Source: Paracentrotus lividus
Lineage: Eukaryota > Echinodermata > Echinoidea > Camarodonta > Echinidae
DNA: 64,000 bases
Assembly: GCA_940671915.1 (NCBI GenBank)
Contig: CALNVZ010003433.1
Span: 35,231,724 to 35,295,723 of the forward strand
Reading direction: 5' to 3'
Shown: positions 12,100 to 25,900 of the stretch, in pieces
Layout of the letters: each line of letters opens with the position of its first letter
How positions within the stretch are numbered: position 1 is the first letter of the stretch
Notes under the pieces: model-generated
What the model was told of the DNA's origin: nothing
What the model saw: only the letters and a program-made list of their open reading frames with translations
Databases searched by the model: none
Translations under genes and position numbers: made by a program

Positions 12100-13430
12100 A
12101 ACCTTCGGAGAGCAGGAGTTCCGCTACGAAGTGGAGGACGAATAAACTAGTGAGATAGAGAGAAAGAGAGAGTGAAGGAAAAGAGACTGTCCGCCCGACG
12201 CTCGAGTCTAGATTTGAATGTGTCATGATCCTTTTCTCCACTGCGCGTCCCGCGATACTGCATCGTACGAGACGTGGTTGTGGCACCAGTCTAGTATGAC
12301 AGTGCGCTATAATACGCGCGGCCATGCGAAGGAGCCTGCAGAAGGAACGGTACGGGTTCCCAAGCGAAATGATTATTGAGGAGCAGAGAACCCTGTTTAT
12401 TCTACAGTTGACATTTGAGTGGACACAGGTTCACGTCAATACGCCGTTTCCTCCGGCACACTTTAGAGAATTCCTGCGCTAAATCCCCGCCTTCCTCTTT
12501 AGCCTCTAATGAAGTTTTCTTCAGGAAATATTCCACCTCCCTCAGAAAAAACGAAGACACCACCCTCAAATGCTCGTAGCTCCAGACAATTATACCATAC
12601 AGCAAATCTCTTTCGCTGTTTCCGACTTAGCTAGCTCTTAAAGCTCAAATAAGGAATTCGAAAAAGCGTCAGGCTCATAATAAAACACGATTCTGCAGTT
12701 CTACAAGTCATGGCATACACTGGAAATACAAATCAAAGCGCAACTATTTTTTTATTTGAAATACTAGTAATATTAAGTTCTGAATTGCACACTACAAAAC
12801 AATATATCAACACGAAACTGATAATAGAGGCTTAATGCGATTCTACAATAATGGAGCTGCGTATTTAGAATGTTTCAATGACTTTAAAATACAATGACTT
12901 CATTGCAATATTTCTCATCATAAATACTTACCGATAATTATGATTATTTACAGACAATGGGTGGGAGGGTGAGATTTAAAGGTAGTTAAGAAGAGTTATG
13001 GTATATAAGAGCATTGCAATACAAATTTGTACACCAGTTAACCGTATAATTAACACGTACAAAAGCGACTTTGCGGGAATTTCAAGCGCGTTTGCGCGTT
13101 ATTAATTCGGGAAGACGCATTGCGCTTTGGCAACGGCGGCCATCATTATTTCAACGTACGGTCGCTCTGTAATATCTCGCTGCGCGTACTATACAGGCCT
13201 TCAGCTCTTAGTTATAGGCGACTTTTACAACGTTATGCGGGTGTTTCGCGCTCAATGCATTCTCGAGTTCGATTCCGTGATCAAGTGGAGGGAAAATTTT
13301 CACTGGATTCTGCAGGGGCGATCTTTTCTCTTCCTAGTTCCATTATTCGGCTGCTTGCCAACGTTAGCTGTGGATAATACGTGTCTTAACCTTGACAGGA
13401 ATGGGCAATAGCGACGAATTGCGATCGTAC
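12100..13430. other. CpG-richer zone inside the left arm
   Basis: Two patches (about 12,110-12,600 and 13,060-13,430) are much richer in CG dinucleotides than the surrounding AT-rich DNA, with words such as GCGCGTTTGCGCG and CGCTGCGCGTAC. Open frames of 85-127 residues occur but match no family I know, and their counterparts in the right arm (about 23,490-23,840 and 24,290-24,810) have different frames because of indels. A regulatory or untranslated region is possible. Confidence 0.3.
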
Positions 13431-13928
13431 ACCTAATTCTCGAAGACTCCTTAAAACCTAGATGAATTATTAATTCAATTATTATTGAATCACGTATTGA
13501 CTTAGAGTAATGGTTATTTAATCACCCTGTATTGAATCTGGAAGTGCATGAAAAAGGTTGCAGGGAACAGTACTTCTTTAAACTTGAAAAAAAGGTGAAA
13601 CAAAGTCTAGGTTTCAGCGATAAGAACAAGTCTAGCATGAAATAGAATGATTGGTGATGATTTCATGCTTGTCCTTTATGCATGATATTTCATAAATAGC
13701 ACGTCAATCAAACCCTTCGATGCAGTAACATCGGATTGACATTAATAATGTAGATTATTAAATGAAAAACCTGGTTTTTTCCTAATTTCATATTTAAAAA
13801 AAGTCCGATAATATCTATGGACTGGGCTCAAACAAAGAAAAAATAAATAAATAAATGAGGAGGGGCATGCTCCCACGACATATCCTCCCCAACTCTTGTA
13901 CATATTAGGGGAGTTATTACTCATTTTT

Positions 13929-13969
13929 GCGCTTTTATAAATAGTGTATTATTGTTATTATATTATTTT
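13929..13969 (+). repeat. LINE-like 3' tail (GCGCTTTTATAAAT...ATT repeats)
   Basis: A GCGCTT(T)TATAAATA motif followed by an impure ATT/TTA run resembles the 3' terminus of CR1/L2-type retrotransposons seen across marine invertebrates. No reverse transcriptase is found upstream, so this is at most a severely 5'-truncated insertion. The mirrored copy is at about 22,941-22,978. Confidence 0.3.
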
Positions 13970-16900
13970 TGTTTCATTAAAGTTGACATTCGTTGATTTG
14001 TCATCATTTATTAACTAGAGATTACTTTACGTGTATAGTCAAAACTATAACAATCGTGAATTTATTCATAATTTGTTTTTGTTGGAAAATAAAGTTTCTA
14101 CGTCATTGTACGTTACTTTATACAAAGGAAATTCTTCCCCATAAAACCTTTGGTGGTTTATTTTTTGGTAAGCTTATTACTTACGTTAATGATGCACAAT
14201 ATTTTGAAGCGTTATTTTGTGATACCATGAATACAATCAGACGGTTCTAAAGCGTTCAGGCGGACGGACAGAAGAACAAACAGAAAAAAAAAGATGGAAA
14301 GGCAGACTATCTTTTCTGCTGTCTCCTTTCTCTCTGATTAATCACGTGATAAGTCGAAGATCGTGCTTTTATCACGCTCCGTACACAGAGGGCGATATAG
14401 CCACGTGGCGTTTCTGGTTTTAGTTTTCCGCCATCCCAATAGGTCGTCTGTTGGAGACATTTAACTCGGCACGTTTCACCCTGAAATTCCATGACATCTA
14501 CAGCAACTTTCCAAAAGGATATTAGATGTAGTTATTATATAATTTCTTTTACATTATATGCATGTTTTGAAATTGCAATGAGGAACAGTATCGGCAACAT
14601 CATGACCTAAGAACTTCTTCTCGAGTTAATTCTTTCTCTCATTGTTCTGTTTGATTGTATCATCATATCTGTTTACTTTTGAAAGATCATATATTTATGT
14701 TTCGTAAGAGAAACAAATTCTGGAAGTGCAGAAGTTCTACTCTCTCTAACAGTCATGACTTTGACGAAATTAGTTGTCGCAGTAAATTATTTAAAGAGTG
14801 AGCAAATTTTCAATCTAAATCGAATAGTAAGGCAAATTTCATTCGCTAATACAGTGAGCCTGTCTGCCGCTCAAAATCAATATGCAGGTTGAGTACTAGC
14901 ACGGATCCGGGAGAAGGAGAGGGGGAGAAAATGGATAACAGACCCGACTGAAAAGACTCGACCCCTTACCCCACGACTGGTTGGCCGAAGATGTTGACAA
15001 ATAATTACAATACATGATATTGCTGGCTTCTTCACGCGTGAAGCCCGTGATCCCATTACTGATGACGTCATCATGCTGGTAGAAGAATGAAAATTTTAAG
15101 TTTTCGATTCAACGTCACCACTGGTGAGAACAGTATAGGCGTCACGCTTGAAGAAACAACCATTATTACATAATAATTTTTTCAAGGCGTACTTTTTTAT
15201 ACCTCTATCTAGCACGGTTACGACCATGTCAATTTATACGAAAAAACCGCCCCACTTTAAGCAATTTTAGATTAAGCGATATGCTAATAATGAAGTGTTT
15301 ATCAATTTTTTTTCATATTCCTTCACTTTACACACCCCGATTTATTTAGGTCACTCATCTGTAATATGAGATGCAAAAATGCGTAGCTTGGAGTGATTTT
15401 TAGTTCGGATTAGTGTCGCCTAGCATAACAACTTAAAGTGTTTTGATAGGCGCCCATTCGAGCATTAACGCAAAGCCGTTTGAGAGATAGGAGTCCTACG
15501 TTGTTCTTTGATTATGGGTGGCTCTATGGATACATTTTAAAATAGAATTCTTATTAATTAATTTTAAAAATTAGAACAAATAGCGTTGCAAATTAATAAC
15601 CATTGCATATTTGAAAACGGATATTAAACCACTGAACTTTTATGTTAATTCGACGGTGCCAAAATCTTAAACAATTGCCAGTACGACGCTACCCCTTCCT
15701 TCAAATAGGACATATAAAGGAGAAGGGGAGGGGTCAGGTGTTCTTGGTTCGAGTCCTGAAACATTCGTAACTCCATTTCGTACCTATTAAACGACCAACA
15801 GTCTTGAAAGAGAGCTTTTCCCCAAATTAATGATAAAGATGTGTGCCTTGTGAAATGCAACTACATTGCATTGAAACATTTCAGGTTTCTTTGTATAAAT
15901 CTACGTGACATCTATTTTTGTTAGATGTTCTCACCGTATCTTCAGTTATTTTATATTTCTGGAACCTAATTCGTTTTAACCTTTCAGATAATAATATGTT
16001 AGCCTATTCCTGGACGTTAGGTCTATCTATTAAGGGGGAAAAAAAGAAGAAGAAAGCACTGACCATCTCTGCACCTAATTCCTTCATCATATCCATAATC
16101 ATGACCAATCTCTCAACGTTGTGTCGTGATCAAAGACATCAGTCATATACCGACATCGCATCACCTGCGTCTATGCCCCGTTCACATTCAAAATTAGTCA
16201 ATAAATCATGATAGGCCTACATACTGGCGAAACCGACTGAGACCGACTCGAGACCAGCCACTATTAAACGGTTTTTCGGTCTGGTGTCGGTTTTCTGTCG
16301 GGATGTGTACAACAGTCTAAAAGATGAAAGGGTAAAAATGGCCCTATTCAGGGTCCATTAGGCTACACGCCATTTCAAGCCCCATTAGATGCATTCAGTG
16401 TATTAAATAGTTTTTAGTTGTAAGTATGCTTTTTTCGAGAGAGAAATTAGTTCAAAACAACCATTGATTATCATTGCCGTTGTCCCCGACCTCCGTATTT
16501 TTCTTCCACTTTTCATGACCGCCTACACTCTACCATGTTGTGTTCACTTGATGTTAGTATACCTTAATATATATTATACATATTTATTCATTAACAATAT
16601 ATAAATCAAATATATGGCACTCTTCTCTCTCATTTATTTGAACTTCTACTCTACCTTGGTAGTGACCGTATGTGGTTATATTATGTTGTATGACCTGCAT
16701 ATAGAATTACATGCAATAGTTCCAAATTGATTATTTATTTCCGAATTCCTATTTCACTTGTATCGCATTGCCGGCTAAACAAATAATCACATATATGACT
16801 CAAATACCCTAAGCCGAAGAGATAAAATTGATCTACATATCCAAGCCCCCGGGTTTTGAGTCAGATTACTTCGTTATAATCTACTTCTGCTTCTGGACTA

Positions 16901-17294
16901 ACATGTACTTAACCAGATGGAATGCATCATCTGCATTCCGATAAGCTATATGATATCAAAATAGCTTATAATACTAAGATAAATACATAAAAGAGATGGC
17001 TCACGTATGTGAAATTTATTTTTGATATATATTATTTTTAGGTAACTGTTCCAATAAGCATGATAAGGTGGAAAAGTAAAATTTGATTTCAACTTTATAG
17101 GGGGGATACTCGTTTGGAGAGGGATGGTTACTATGGGATTGGGATGTGATGGGAATTCGTTAAAATGCTTTGAGTACGGCACTGCTTTATATCTGAGTTG
17201 TCTCATTCATATATAATCTGTAACGCATTTACATTCATTTCTATAGTTGTATTAATTCTGATCAGTTAATCATTTAATATTTCATATGAATTTA

Positions 17295-17425
17295 CAGTGG
17301 CAGACACAGATTTGAAATGGGGGGGGGGGTGCCGCCGAAGTTTTCAGATTTATCATGTAGAGTCATTGAGTGGTTTTCAAATTATAGGGGGTGCGTCCCT
17401 TGCGCCCCGCCTGGATCCGCCAATT
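17295..17425 (-). mobile_element. GGATCCGCC MITE, family D (left arm copy)
   Basis: The ends are CAGTGGCAGACACAG and CTGGATCCGCCAA, diverged inverted repeats related to the intact element at 32,966-33,123 (CAGTGGCGGATCCAGG ends). Internal blocks such as TTTTCAAATTATAGGGGG and the GCGCCCC-rich end match that element in reverse orientation. A G run of about 10 sits inside. The same insertion occurs at the mirrored site 19,447-19,577, so it predates the inverted duplication or the two arms are alleles. Confidence 0.65.
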
Positions 17426-18350
17426 CCTTATTATTTAAGGTGACTTAAATAAATTCGTTCTAAATTTATCCTGATAAAGTGTTGGACCTTTTTAAAATTG
17501 ATAATAACGTTTTCCTATGATTAATTTATCAAAGTTTTAAACTAAGCTCATAAAAGTCATCAATCCATCGGGGCGACAGTGCCCCAATGCCCTATTTCTT
17601 TGCGTTTTTTTTTTTCTTCTCCCTTCTTTTATGTCGGCTGTTTATTGATGAAATTTGAAATCAGAGGCCTCCTGGAGCTATGTGAGCTAAGAGGAGATTG
17701 AAAAGTTAATCCAAATTGAAGATGGTCGGATCAACATTCGTGCAGATCGGCACGGGACCCGAGAGATATCTATTCTGGTTCACAGAAAAAGCACTTACAT
17801 TACATGGAGCGAAAACAGATTTATTTAAAAAGAGAGAACTGTGAGGAAGAGTGGTTGTGAAATCCCGATGCATGGGGGGGGGGTACAAGTCGAAGGGGAA
17901 GATTTTGTTGTTTTTTGTTTGTAAGGGGAAATATGGGAGGCTAATTATTACAATTAATACATAGGAGAGAGAAATATAAAAGCGTTATTAACAGTTAAAT
18001 AAAGGAAAGGGAGAAGGAAGATGAAAAAATCAAACAATGTAACAAATAATTAAGAGAGAGACACATACACACACAAATATATCGGAGAAGTATGAAATGC
18101 TTACCAAAGAAAGAGAAATGATTGGAAAATCTGATCATCATTGTCATAATACAATTTTAAAGATTCAAGAAGTAAAAACCAACAAATAGTTAACGGATTG
18201 TATTACAATTACTTTTTAAAAACAGAATACAATCATCAAAAGAAAATATAATAAAGACATTCTCCCAAGAAAATGTACGTATATATGTATATTTGTTGGA
18301 ATAAAAGTGATATAGAACTTTGAGGGGGCGTGGTATAAAATTATTTTGTG

Positions 18351-18353
<3 letters not shown>

Positions 18354-18400
<47 letters not shown>
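18354..18400. repeat. (GA)n plus G run at the palindrome axis
   Basis: An uninterrupted (GA)n followed by seven G, mirrored on the other side of the gap by seven C and (TC)n at about 18,463-18,512. After it come about 37 bases present only on the left (TCCGATATATAGAAGACGG and beyond) before the Ns. The complementary tracts could anneal in a single molecule. Confidence 0.85.
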
Positions 18401-18402
<2 letters not shown>

Positions 18403-18437
18403 TCCGATATATAGAAGACGGTAAGTAAGAGAGCAGA

Positions 18438-18462
18438 NNNNNNNNNNNNNNNNNNNNNNNNN
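18438..18462. other. 25-base assembly gap at the axis of symmetry
   Basis: Exactly 25 N. The centre of the inverted repeat computed from paired landmarks (about 18,445) falls inside this gap. A fixed 25 N length is typical of a placeholder, so the true spacer length is unknown. A 100-residue minus-strand frame with X residues spanning it is meaningless. Confidence 0.95.
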
Positions 18463-18463
18463 A

Positions 18464-18515
<52 letters not shown>

Positions 18516-19446
18516 CACAAAATAATTTTATACCACGCCCCCTCAAAGTTCTATATCACTTTTATTCCAACAAATATACATATATACGTACATTTTCTTG
18601 GGAGAATGTCTTTATTTATATTTCTTTTTGATGATTGTATTCTGCTTTTTAAAAAGTAATTGTAATACAATCCGTTAACTATTTGTTGGTTTTTACTTCT
18701 TGAATCTTTAAAATTGTATTATGACAATGATGATCAGATTTTCCAATCATTTCTCTTTCTTTGGTAAGCATTTCATACTTCTCCGATATATTTGTGTGTG
18801 TATGAGTCCTCTCTTTAATTATTTGTTACATTGTGATTTTTTCATTTCCTTCTTCTCCTTTTCCTTTTATTAACTGTTAATAACGCTTTTATATTTCTCT
18901 CTCCTATGTATTAATTGTAATAATTAGCCTCCCATATTTCCCCTTACAAAACAAAAAACAACAAAATCTTCCCCTTTCGACTTGTACCCCCCCCATGCAT
19001 CGGGATTTCACAACCACTCTTCCTCACAGTTCTCTCTTTTTAATATAAATCTGTTTTCGCTCCATGTAATGTAAGTGCTTTTTCTGTGAACCGAAATAGA
19101 TATCTCTCGGGTCCCGTGCCGATCTGCACGAATGTTGATCCGACCATCTTCAATTTGGATTAACTTTTCAATCTCCTCTTAGCTCACATAGCTCCAGGAG
19201 GCCCTCTGATTTCAAATTTCATCAATAAACACCGACATAAAAGAAGGGAGAAGAAAAAAAAAAACGCAAAGAAATAGGGCATTGGGGCACTGTCGCCCCG
19301 ATGGATTGATGACTTTTATGAGCTTAGTTTAAAACTTTGATAAATTAATCATAGGAAAACGTTATTATCAATTTTAAAAAGGTCCAACACTTTATCAGGA
19401 TAAATTTAGAACGAATTTATTTAAGTCACCTTAAAATAATAAGGAA

Positions 19447-19577
19447 TTGGCGGATCCAGGCGGGGCGCAAGGGACGCACCCCTATAATTTGAAAACCACT
19501 CAATGACTCTACATGATAAATCTGAAAACTTCGGCGCACCCCCCTCCCCCCATTTTCAAATCTTGTGTCTGCCACTG
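19447..19577 (+). mobile_element. GGATCCGCC MITE, family D (right arm copy)
   Basis: The mirror copy of 17,295-17,425: TTGGCGGATCCAGGCGG at one end and TGTCTGCCACTG at the other. The two copies differ at the internal homopolymer (G10 in the left arm; C runs broken by a T here) and in a few bases. Confidence 0.65.
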
Positions 19578-22500
19578 TAAATTCATATGAAATATTAAAT
19601 GATTAACTGATCAGAATTAATACAACTATAGAAATGAATGTAAATGCGTTACAGATTATATATGAATGAGACAACTCAGATATAAAGCAGTGCCGTACTC
19701 AAAGCATTTTAACGAATTCCCATCACATCCCAATCCCATAGTAACCCCATCCCTCTCCAAACGAGTATACCCCTATAAAGTTGAAATCAAATTTTACTTT
19801 TCCACCTTATCATGCTTATTGGAACAGTACCTAAAAATAATATATATCAAAAATAAATTTCACATACGTGAGCCATCTCTTTTATGTATTTATCTTAGTA
19901 TTATAAGCTATTTTGATATCATAGTACTTATCGGAATGCGATGTGCATTTTCATCTGGTTAAGTACATGTTAGTCCAGAAGCAGAAGTAGATTATACGAA
20001 GTAATCTGACTCAAAACCCCCGGGGGCTTGGGATATGTAGATCAAATTTATCTCTTCGGCTTAGGGTATTTGAGTCATATATGTGATTATTTGTTTAGCC
20101 GGCAATGCGATACAAGTGCAATAGGAATTCGGAAATAAATAATCAATTTGGAACTATTGCATGTAATTCTATATGCAGGTCATACAACATAATATAACCA
20201 CATACGGTCACTACCAAGGTAGAGTAGAAGTTCAAATAAATGAGAGAGAAAGAGTGCCATATATTTGATTTATATATTGTTAATGAATAAATATAGGTAT
20301 ATATATATTAAGGTATACTAACATCAAAGTGAAGCACAACATGGTAGAGTGGTAAGGCGGTCATGAAAAGTGGAAGAAAAATACGGAGGTCGGGGACAAC
20401 GGCAATGATAATCAATGGTTGTTTTGAACTAATTTCTCTCTCGAAAAAAGCATACTTTACAACTAAAAACTATTTAATACACTGAAATGCATCTAATGGG
20501 GCTTGAAATGGCGTGTAGCCTAATGGACCCTGAATAGGGCCATTTTTACCCTTTCATCTTTTAGACTGTTGTACACATCCCGACAGAAAAACCGACACCA
20601 GACCGAAAAACCGTTTAATAGTGGCTGGTCTCGAGTCGGTCTCAGTCGGTTTCGCCAGTATGTAGGCCTATCATGATTTATTGACTAATTTTGAATGTGA
20701 ACGGGGCATAGACGCAGGTGATGCGATGTCGGTATATGACTGATGTCTTTGATCACGACACCAACGTTGAGAGATTGGTCATGATTATGGATATGATGAA
20801 GGAATAGGTGCAGAGATGGTCAGTGCTTTCTTCTTCTTTTTTTCCCCCTTATAGATAGACCTAACGTCCAGGAATAGGCTAACATATTATTATCTGAAAG
20901 GTTAAAACGAATTTAGGTTCCAGAAATATAAAATAACTGAAGATACGGTGAGAACATCTAACAAAAATAGATGTCACGTAGATTTATACAAAGAATACCT
21001 GAAATGTTTCAATGCAATGTAGTTGCATTTCACAAGCACACATCTTTATCATTAATTTGGGGAAAAGCTCTCTTTCAAGACTGTTGGTCGTTTAATAGGT
21101 ACGAAATGGAGTTACGAATGTTTCAGGACTCGAACCAAGAACACCTGACCCCTCCCCTTCTCCTTTATATGTCCTATTTGAAGGAAGGGGTAGCGTCGTA
21201 CTGGCAATTGTTTAAGATTTTGGCACCGTCTGAATTAACATAAAAGTTCCAGTGGTTTAATATCCGTTTCAAATATGCAATGGTTATTAATTTGCAACGC
21301 TATTTTGTTCTTAATTTTTAAAATTAATTAATAAGAATTCTATATTTAAAATGTATCCATAGAGCCACCCATAATCAAAAGAACAACGTAGGACTCCTAT
21401 CTCTCAAACGGCTTTGCGTTAATGCTCGAATGGGCGCCTATCAAAACACTTTAAGTTGTTATGCTAGGCGACACTAATCCGAACTAAAAATCACTCCAAG
21501 CTACGCATTTTTGCATCTCATATTACAGATGAGTGACCTAAATAAATCGGGGTGTGTAAAAGTAGAGAGGAATATGAAAAAAAAATTGATAAACGACCTT
21601 CATTATTAGCATATCGCTTAAATCTAAAATTGCTTAAAGTGGGGCGGTTTTTTCGTATAAATTGACATTGTCGTAACCGTGCTAGATAGAGGTAATAAAA
21701 GTACGCCTTGAAAAAATTATTATGTAATAATGGTTGTTTCTTCAAGCGTGACGCCTATACTGTTCTCACCAGTGGTGACGTTGAATCGAAAACTTAAAAT
21801 TTTTCATCTCTTCTTACCAGCATGATGACGTCATCAGTAATGGGATCAGCGGGCTTCACGCGTGAAGAAGCCAGCAATATCATGTATTGTAATTATTTGT
21901 CAACATCTTCGGCCAACCAGTCGTGGGGTAAGGGGTCGAGTCTTTTCAGTCGGGTCTGTTATCCATTTTCTCCCCTCCTCCTTCCTCCCGGATCCGTGCT
22001 AGTACTCAACCTGCATATTGATTTTGAGCGGCAGACAGGCTCACTGTATTAGCGAATGAAATTTGCCTTACTATTCGATTTTGATTGAAAATTTGCTCAC
22101 TCTTTAAATAATTTACTGCGACAACTAATTTCGTCAAAGTCATGACTGTTAGAGAGAGTAGAACTTCTGCTACTTTCAGAATTTTGTTTCTCTTTACGAA
22201 ACATAAATATATGATCTTTCAAAAGTAAACAGATATGATGATACAATCAAACAGAACAATGAGAGAAAGAATTAACTCGAGAAGAAGTTCTTAGGTCATG
22301 ATGTTGGCCGATACTGTTCCTCATTGCAATTTCAAAACATGCAATAATGTAAAAGAAATTATATAATAACTACATCTAATATCCTTTTGGAAAGTTGCTG
22401 TAGATGTCATGGAATTTCAGGGTGAAACGTGCCGAGTTAAATGTCTCCAACAGACGACCTATTGGGATGGCGGGAAAACTAAAACCAGAAAACGCCACGT

Positions 22501-22940
22501 GGCTATATCGCCCTCTGTGTACGGAGCGTGATAAAAGCACGATCTTCGACTTATCACGTGATTAATCAGAGAGAAAGGAGGACAGCAGAAAAGATAGTCT
22601 GCCTTTCCATCTTTTTTTTTTCTGTTTGTTCTTCTGTCCGTCCGGCTGAACGCTTAGAACCGTCTGATTGTATTCATGGTATCACAAAATAACGCTTCAA
22701 AATATTGTGCATCATTAACGTAAGTAATAAGCTTACCAAAAATAAACTCACAAAGGTTTTCATGGGGAAGAATTTCCTTTGTATAAAGTAACGTACAATG
22801 ACGTAGAAACTTTATTTTCCAACAAAAACAAATTATGAATAAATATTCACGATTGTTATAGTTTTGACTATACACGTAAAGTAATCTCTAGTTTAAAATG
22901 GATGACAAAATCAACGAATGTCAACTTTAATGAAACAAAA

Positions 22941-22978
22941 ATAATATAATAACAATAATACACTATTTATAAAGCGCA
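22941..22978 (-). repeat. LINE-like 3' tail, right arm copy
   Basis: The mirror of 13,929-13,969: AATAATACACTATTTATAAAGCGC on the plus strand, longer than this in full. One T fewer in the GCGCTTT run than the left arm. Part of the inverted repeat, so not an independent insertion. Confidence 0.3.
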
Positions 22979-25900
22979 AAAATGAGTAATAACTCCCCTA
23001 ATATTGTATCAAGAGTTGGGGAGGGATATGTCGTGGGAGGCATGCCCCCTCCTCATTTTATTTATTTATTTTTTCTTTTTGTTTGAGCCCAGTCCCATAG
23101 ATATATCGGACTTTTTAAATATGAAATTAGGAAAAAAAGACCAGGTTTTTCATTTAATAATCTACATTATTAATGTCAATCCGATGTTTACTGCATCGAA
23201 GGGTTTGATTGACGTGCTATTTATGAAATATCATGCATAAAGGACAAGCATGAAATCATCACCAATCATTCTATTTCATGCTAGACTTGTTCTTATCGCT
23301 GAAACCTAGACTTTGTTTCACCTTTTTTCAAGTTTTAAAGAAAGTACTGTGTCCTGCAACCTTTTCATGCACTTCCAGATTCAATACAGGGTGATTAATA
23401 ACCATTACTCTAAGTCAATACGTGATTCATAATAATTGAAATTAATAATTCATCAGGTTTTAAGGAGTCTTCGAGAATTAGGTGGTACGATCGCAATTCG
23501 TGCGCTATTGCCCATTCCTGTCAAGGGTTAAGACACGTATTATCCACAGCTAACGTTGGCAGCAGCCGATAATGAACTAGGAAGAAAGAAAAGATCGCCC
23601 CTGGCAGAATCCAGTGAAAATTTTCCCTCCACTTGATCACGGAATCGAACTCGAGAATGCATTGAGCGCGAAACACCGCCATACGTTGTAAAAGTCGCCT
23701 ATAACTAAGAGCTGAAGGCCTGTATAGTACGCGCGAGCGAGATATTCAGAGCGACCGTACGTTGAAGATAATGATGGCGCCGTGCCAAAGCGCAATGCGT
23801 CTTCCCGAATTAATAACGCGCAAACGCGCTTGAAATCCCGCAAGTCGCTTTTGTACGTGTTAATTATACGGTTAACTGGTGTACAAATTTGTAATGCAAT
23901 GCTTCTATATACCATAAACTCTCTTAAACTACCTTTAAATCTCACCCTCCCACCCATTGTCTGTAATAATCATAATTATCGGTAAGTATTTATGATGAGA
24001 AATATTGCAAGAAGTCATTGTAGTTTAAAGTCATTGAAACATTCTAATAACGCAGCTCCATTATTGTAGAACTCGCATTAAGCCTCTATTATCAGTTTCG
24101 TGTTGATATCATTGTTTTGTAGTGTGCAATTCAGAACTTAATATTACTAGTATTTCAAAATAAAAAAATAGTTGCGCTTTGATTTGTATTTCCAGTGTAT
24201 GCCATGACTTGTAGAACTGCAGAATCGTGTTTTATTATGAGCACTGCTTTTTCGAATTCTTATTTGAGCTTTAAGAGCTAGCTAAGTCGGAACAGCGAAA
24301 GAGATTTGCTGTATGGTATAAATTGTCTGGAGTACGAGCATTTGAGGTGGTGTCTTCGTTTTTCTGAGGGAGGTGGAATATTTCCTGAGAAAACTTCATT
24401 AGAGCTAAGAGGAAGGCGGGGATTTAGCGCAGGAATTCTCTAAAGTTGGCCGAAGGAAACGGCGGTATTGACGTGAACCTGTGTCCACCAAATGTCAACT
24501 GTAGAATAAACAGGGTTCTGCCTCAAATAATCATTTCGCTTGGGAACCCGTACCGTTCCTTCTGCAGGCTCCTTCGCATGGCCGCGCGTATTATGCGCAC
24601 TCATCTAGACTGGTGCACAACCACGTCTCGTACGATCGCATCCGGGGAGCGCGCAGTGGAAGAAAGGATCATGACACCATTCAAATCTAGACTTCGAGCG
24701 TCGGTGCGGACAGTCTCATTTTCCTTCACTCTCTTTCTCTCTATCTCACTAGTTTTATTTCGTCCTCCACTTCGTAGCGGAACTCCTGCTCTCCGAAGGT
24801 TCTATCACAACAATCGTGGAGAGGTATAGGAGGAGGATATTGTTGTTATGATAGCAGCCATTGGGATGTAATTAATAATGCGGATCATCATTGTTGTCGT
24901 CATGCAGTATGTCATTATGCATTCGTTTTCTGAGAGCAGAACTCATCAAGAATATTGAGGCCCACAAGTGGCCAGGGAGCACACTGCAATGGAATGCTAA
25001 TCCGTTTCTTCATTATCCCAGAGTGTCCTCAGCTGCTTTGTGCATGCTATCAGAAACTATCAAATCATTCCGACCGCCATTTCCTCCGAACAGATCTTTT
25101 CGATGCAAAAGACGTTTTGTCCATCTTTCTTAGGACAGTATGAAACTATCAGTTATCAATGGTTCTACAATCACCTCTCGGACAAATAGCCCCGCCGAAT
25201 ATCTACCTCTTACTCTACACCTAACCCAAATCCTATTTCGGGGGGGGGGGGTAGTAGTCCTGATACGAAAGGCCTACTGAAAACACTTTAATAAGCTGTT
25301 ACACTTGGTTAGTTACACACAAAACTGAATAACCATTAAAGAATAACCTTTTACTATCAATAGCTGATTTTCCAATATTACTCAAATATAATTCAAATAA
25401 AGTGGTAGGCTAAGTCTTATGCAGCCATTGTTTTTCATAGTATTATAATTCATATTAATAAAAAGCAATGTTCCTCTAAACGCTGCACAAGTAACAAAAT
25501 ACAAATCACCGTGCATTATTTTTTAAAATGCTACAATACGGTGTTATTGAAATCTTTCAATTGTGATAAAAAGGCAATATTAGGCCTACAAGTTTTCAAC
25601 AAAATCAAGTAACCAAAAGCATGAAAAGAATAAAATGACACTAAGTATCCTTTATAATTGACAAAATATGTATAGGCCTACCCCTTTAAAAGTAATTATG
25701 ATGGAGTATAAATCAGTGATTCGCTGGCATCCATGTGATATTTAGCACGCTGATAGCTCATTGCTGATTTCACCGTAACCCGATACGAGGTCTCAGCGAA
25801 ATTAATCAAATACCATCAACCCGCCAAAATCATTGCGATATTTCAGGTCGCTGACAGATAAGATCTTATCATACAGTTCAGGCGAAGGAGGATAGAATTA

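Larger units (their letters stand above)
10575..18437 (+). repeat. Giant inverted repeat, left arm
   Basis: About 7.86 kb whose reverse complement follows after the N gap. Landmark pairs confirm co-linearity: 10,600 with 26,290; the C run at 11,655 with the G run at 25,240; 12,410 with 24,490; 14,245 with 22,660; 14,880 with 22,019; 16,280 with 20,610; 17,295 with 19,577. The coordinate sums stay near 36,890. The arm contains a CpG-richer zone (about 12,100-13,430), a LINE-like 3' tail (13,929), a family D MITE (17,295) and a (GA)n tract at the axis. Short frames in the arm are often broken by indels in the mate, so they are not coding. Confidence 0.93.

Noticed and set aside
13120..13411. 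Two overlapping frames (85 and 94 residues) in the CpG-richer zone of the inverted repeat
   Set aside because: They overlap in different phases, match no known domain, and are disrupted in the mirrored arm.
15721..15760. GGTTCGAGTCC B-box-like word in the left arm
   Set aside because: No A box at proper spacing and no cloverleaf.
18216..18518. 100-residue frame crossing the N gap
   Set aside because: Contains unknown residues from the gap and is a translation of GA and TC tracts on either side.
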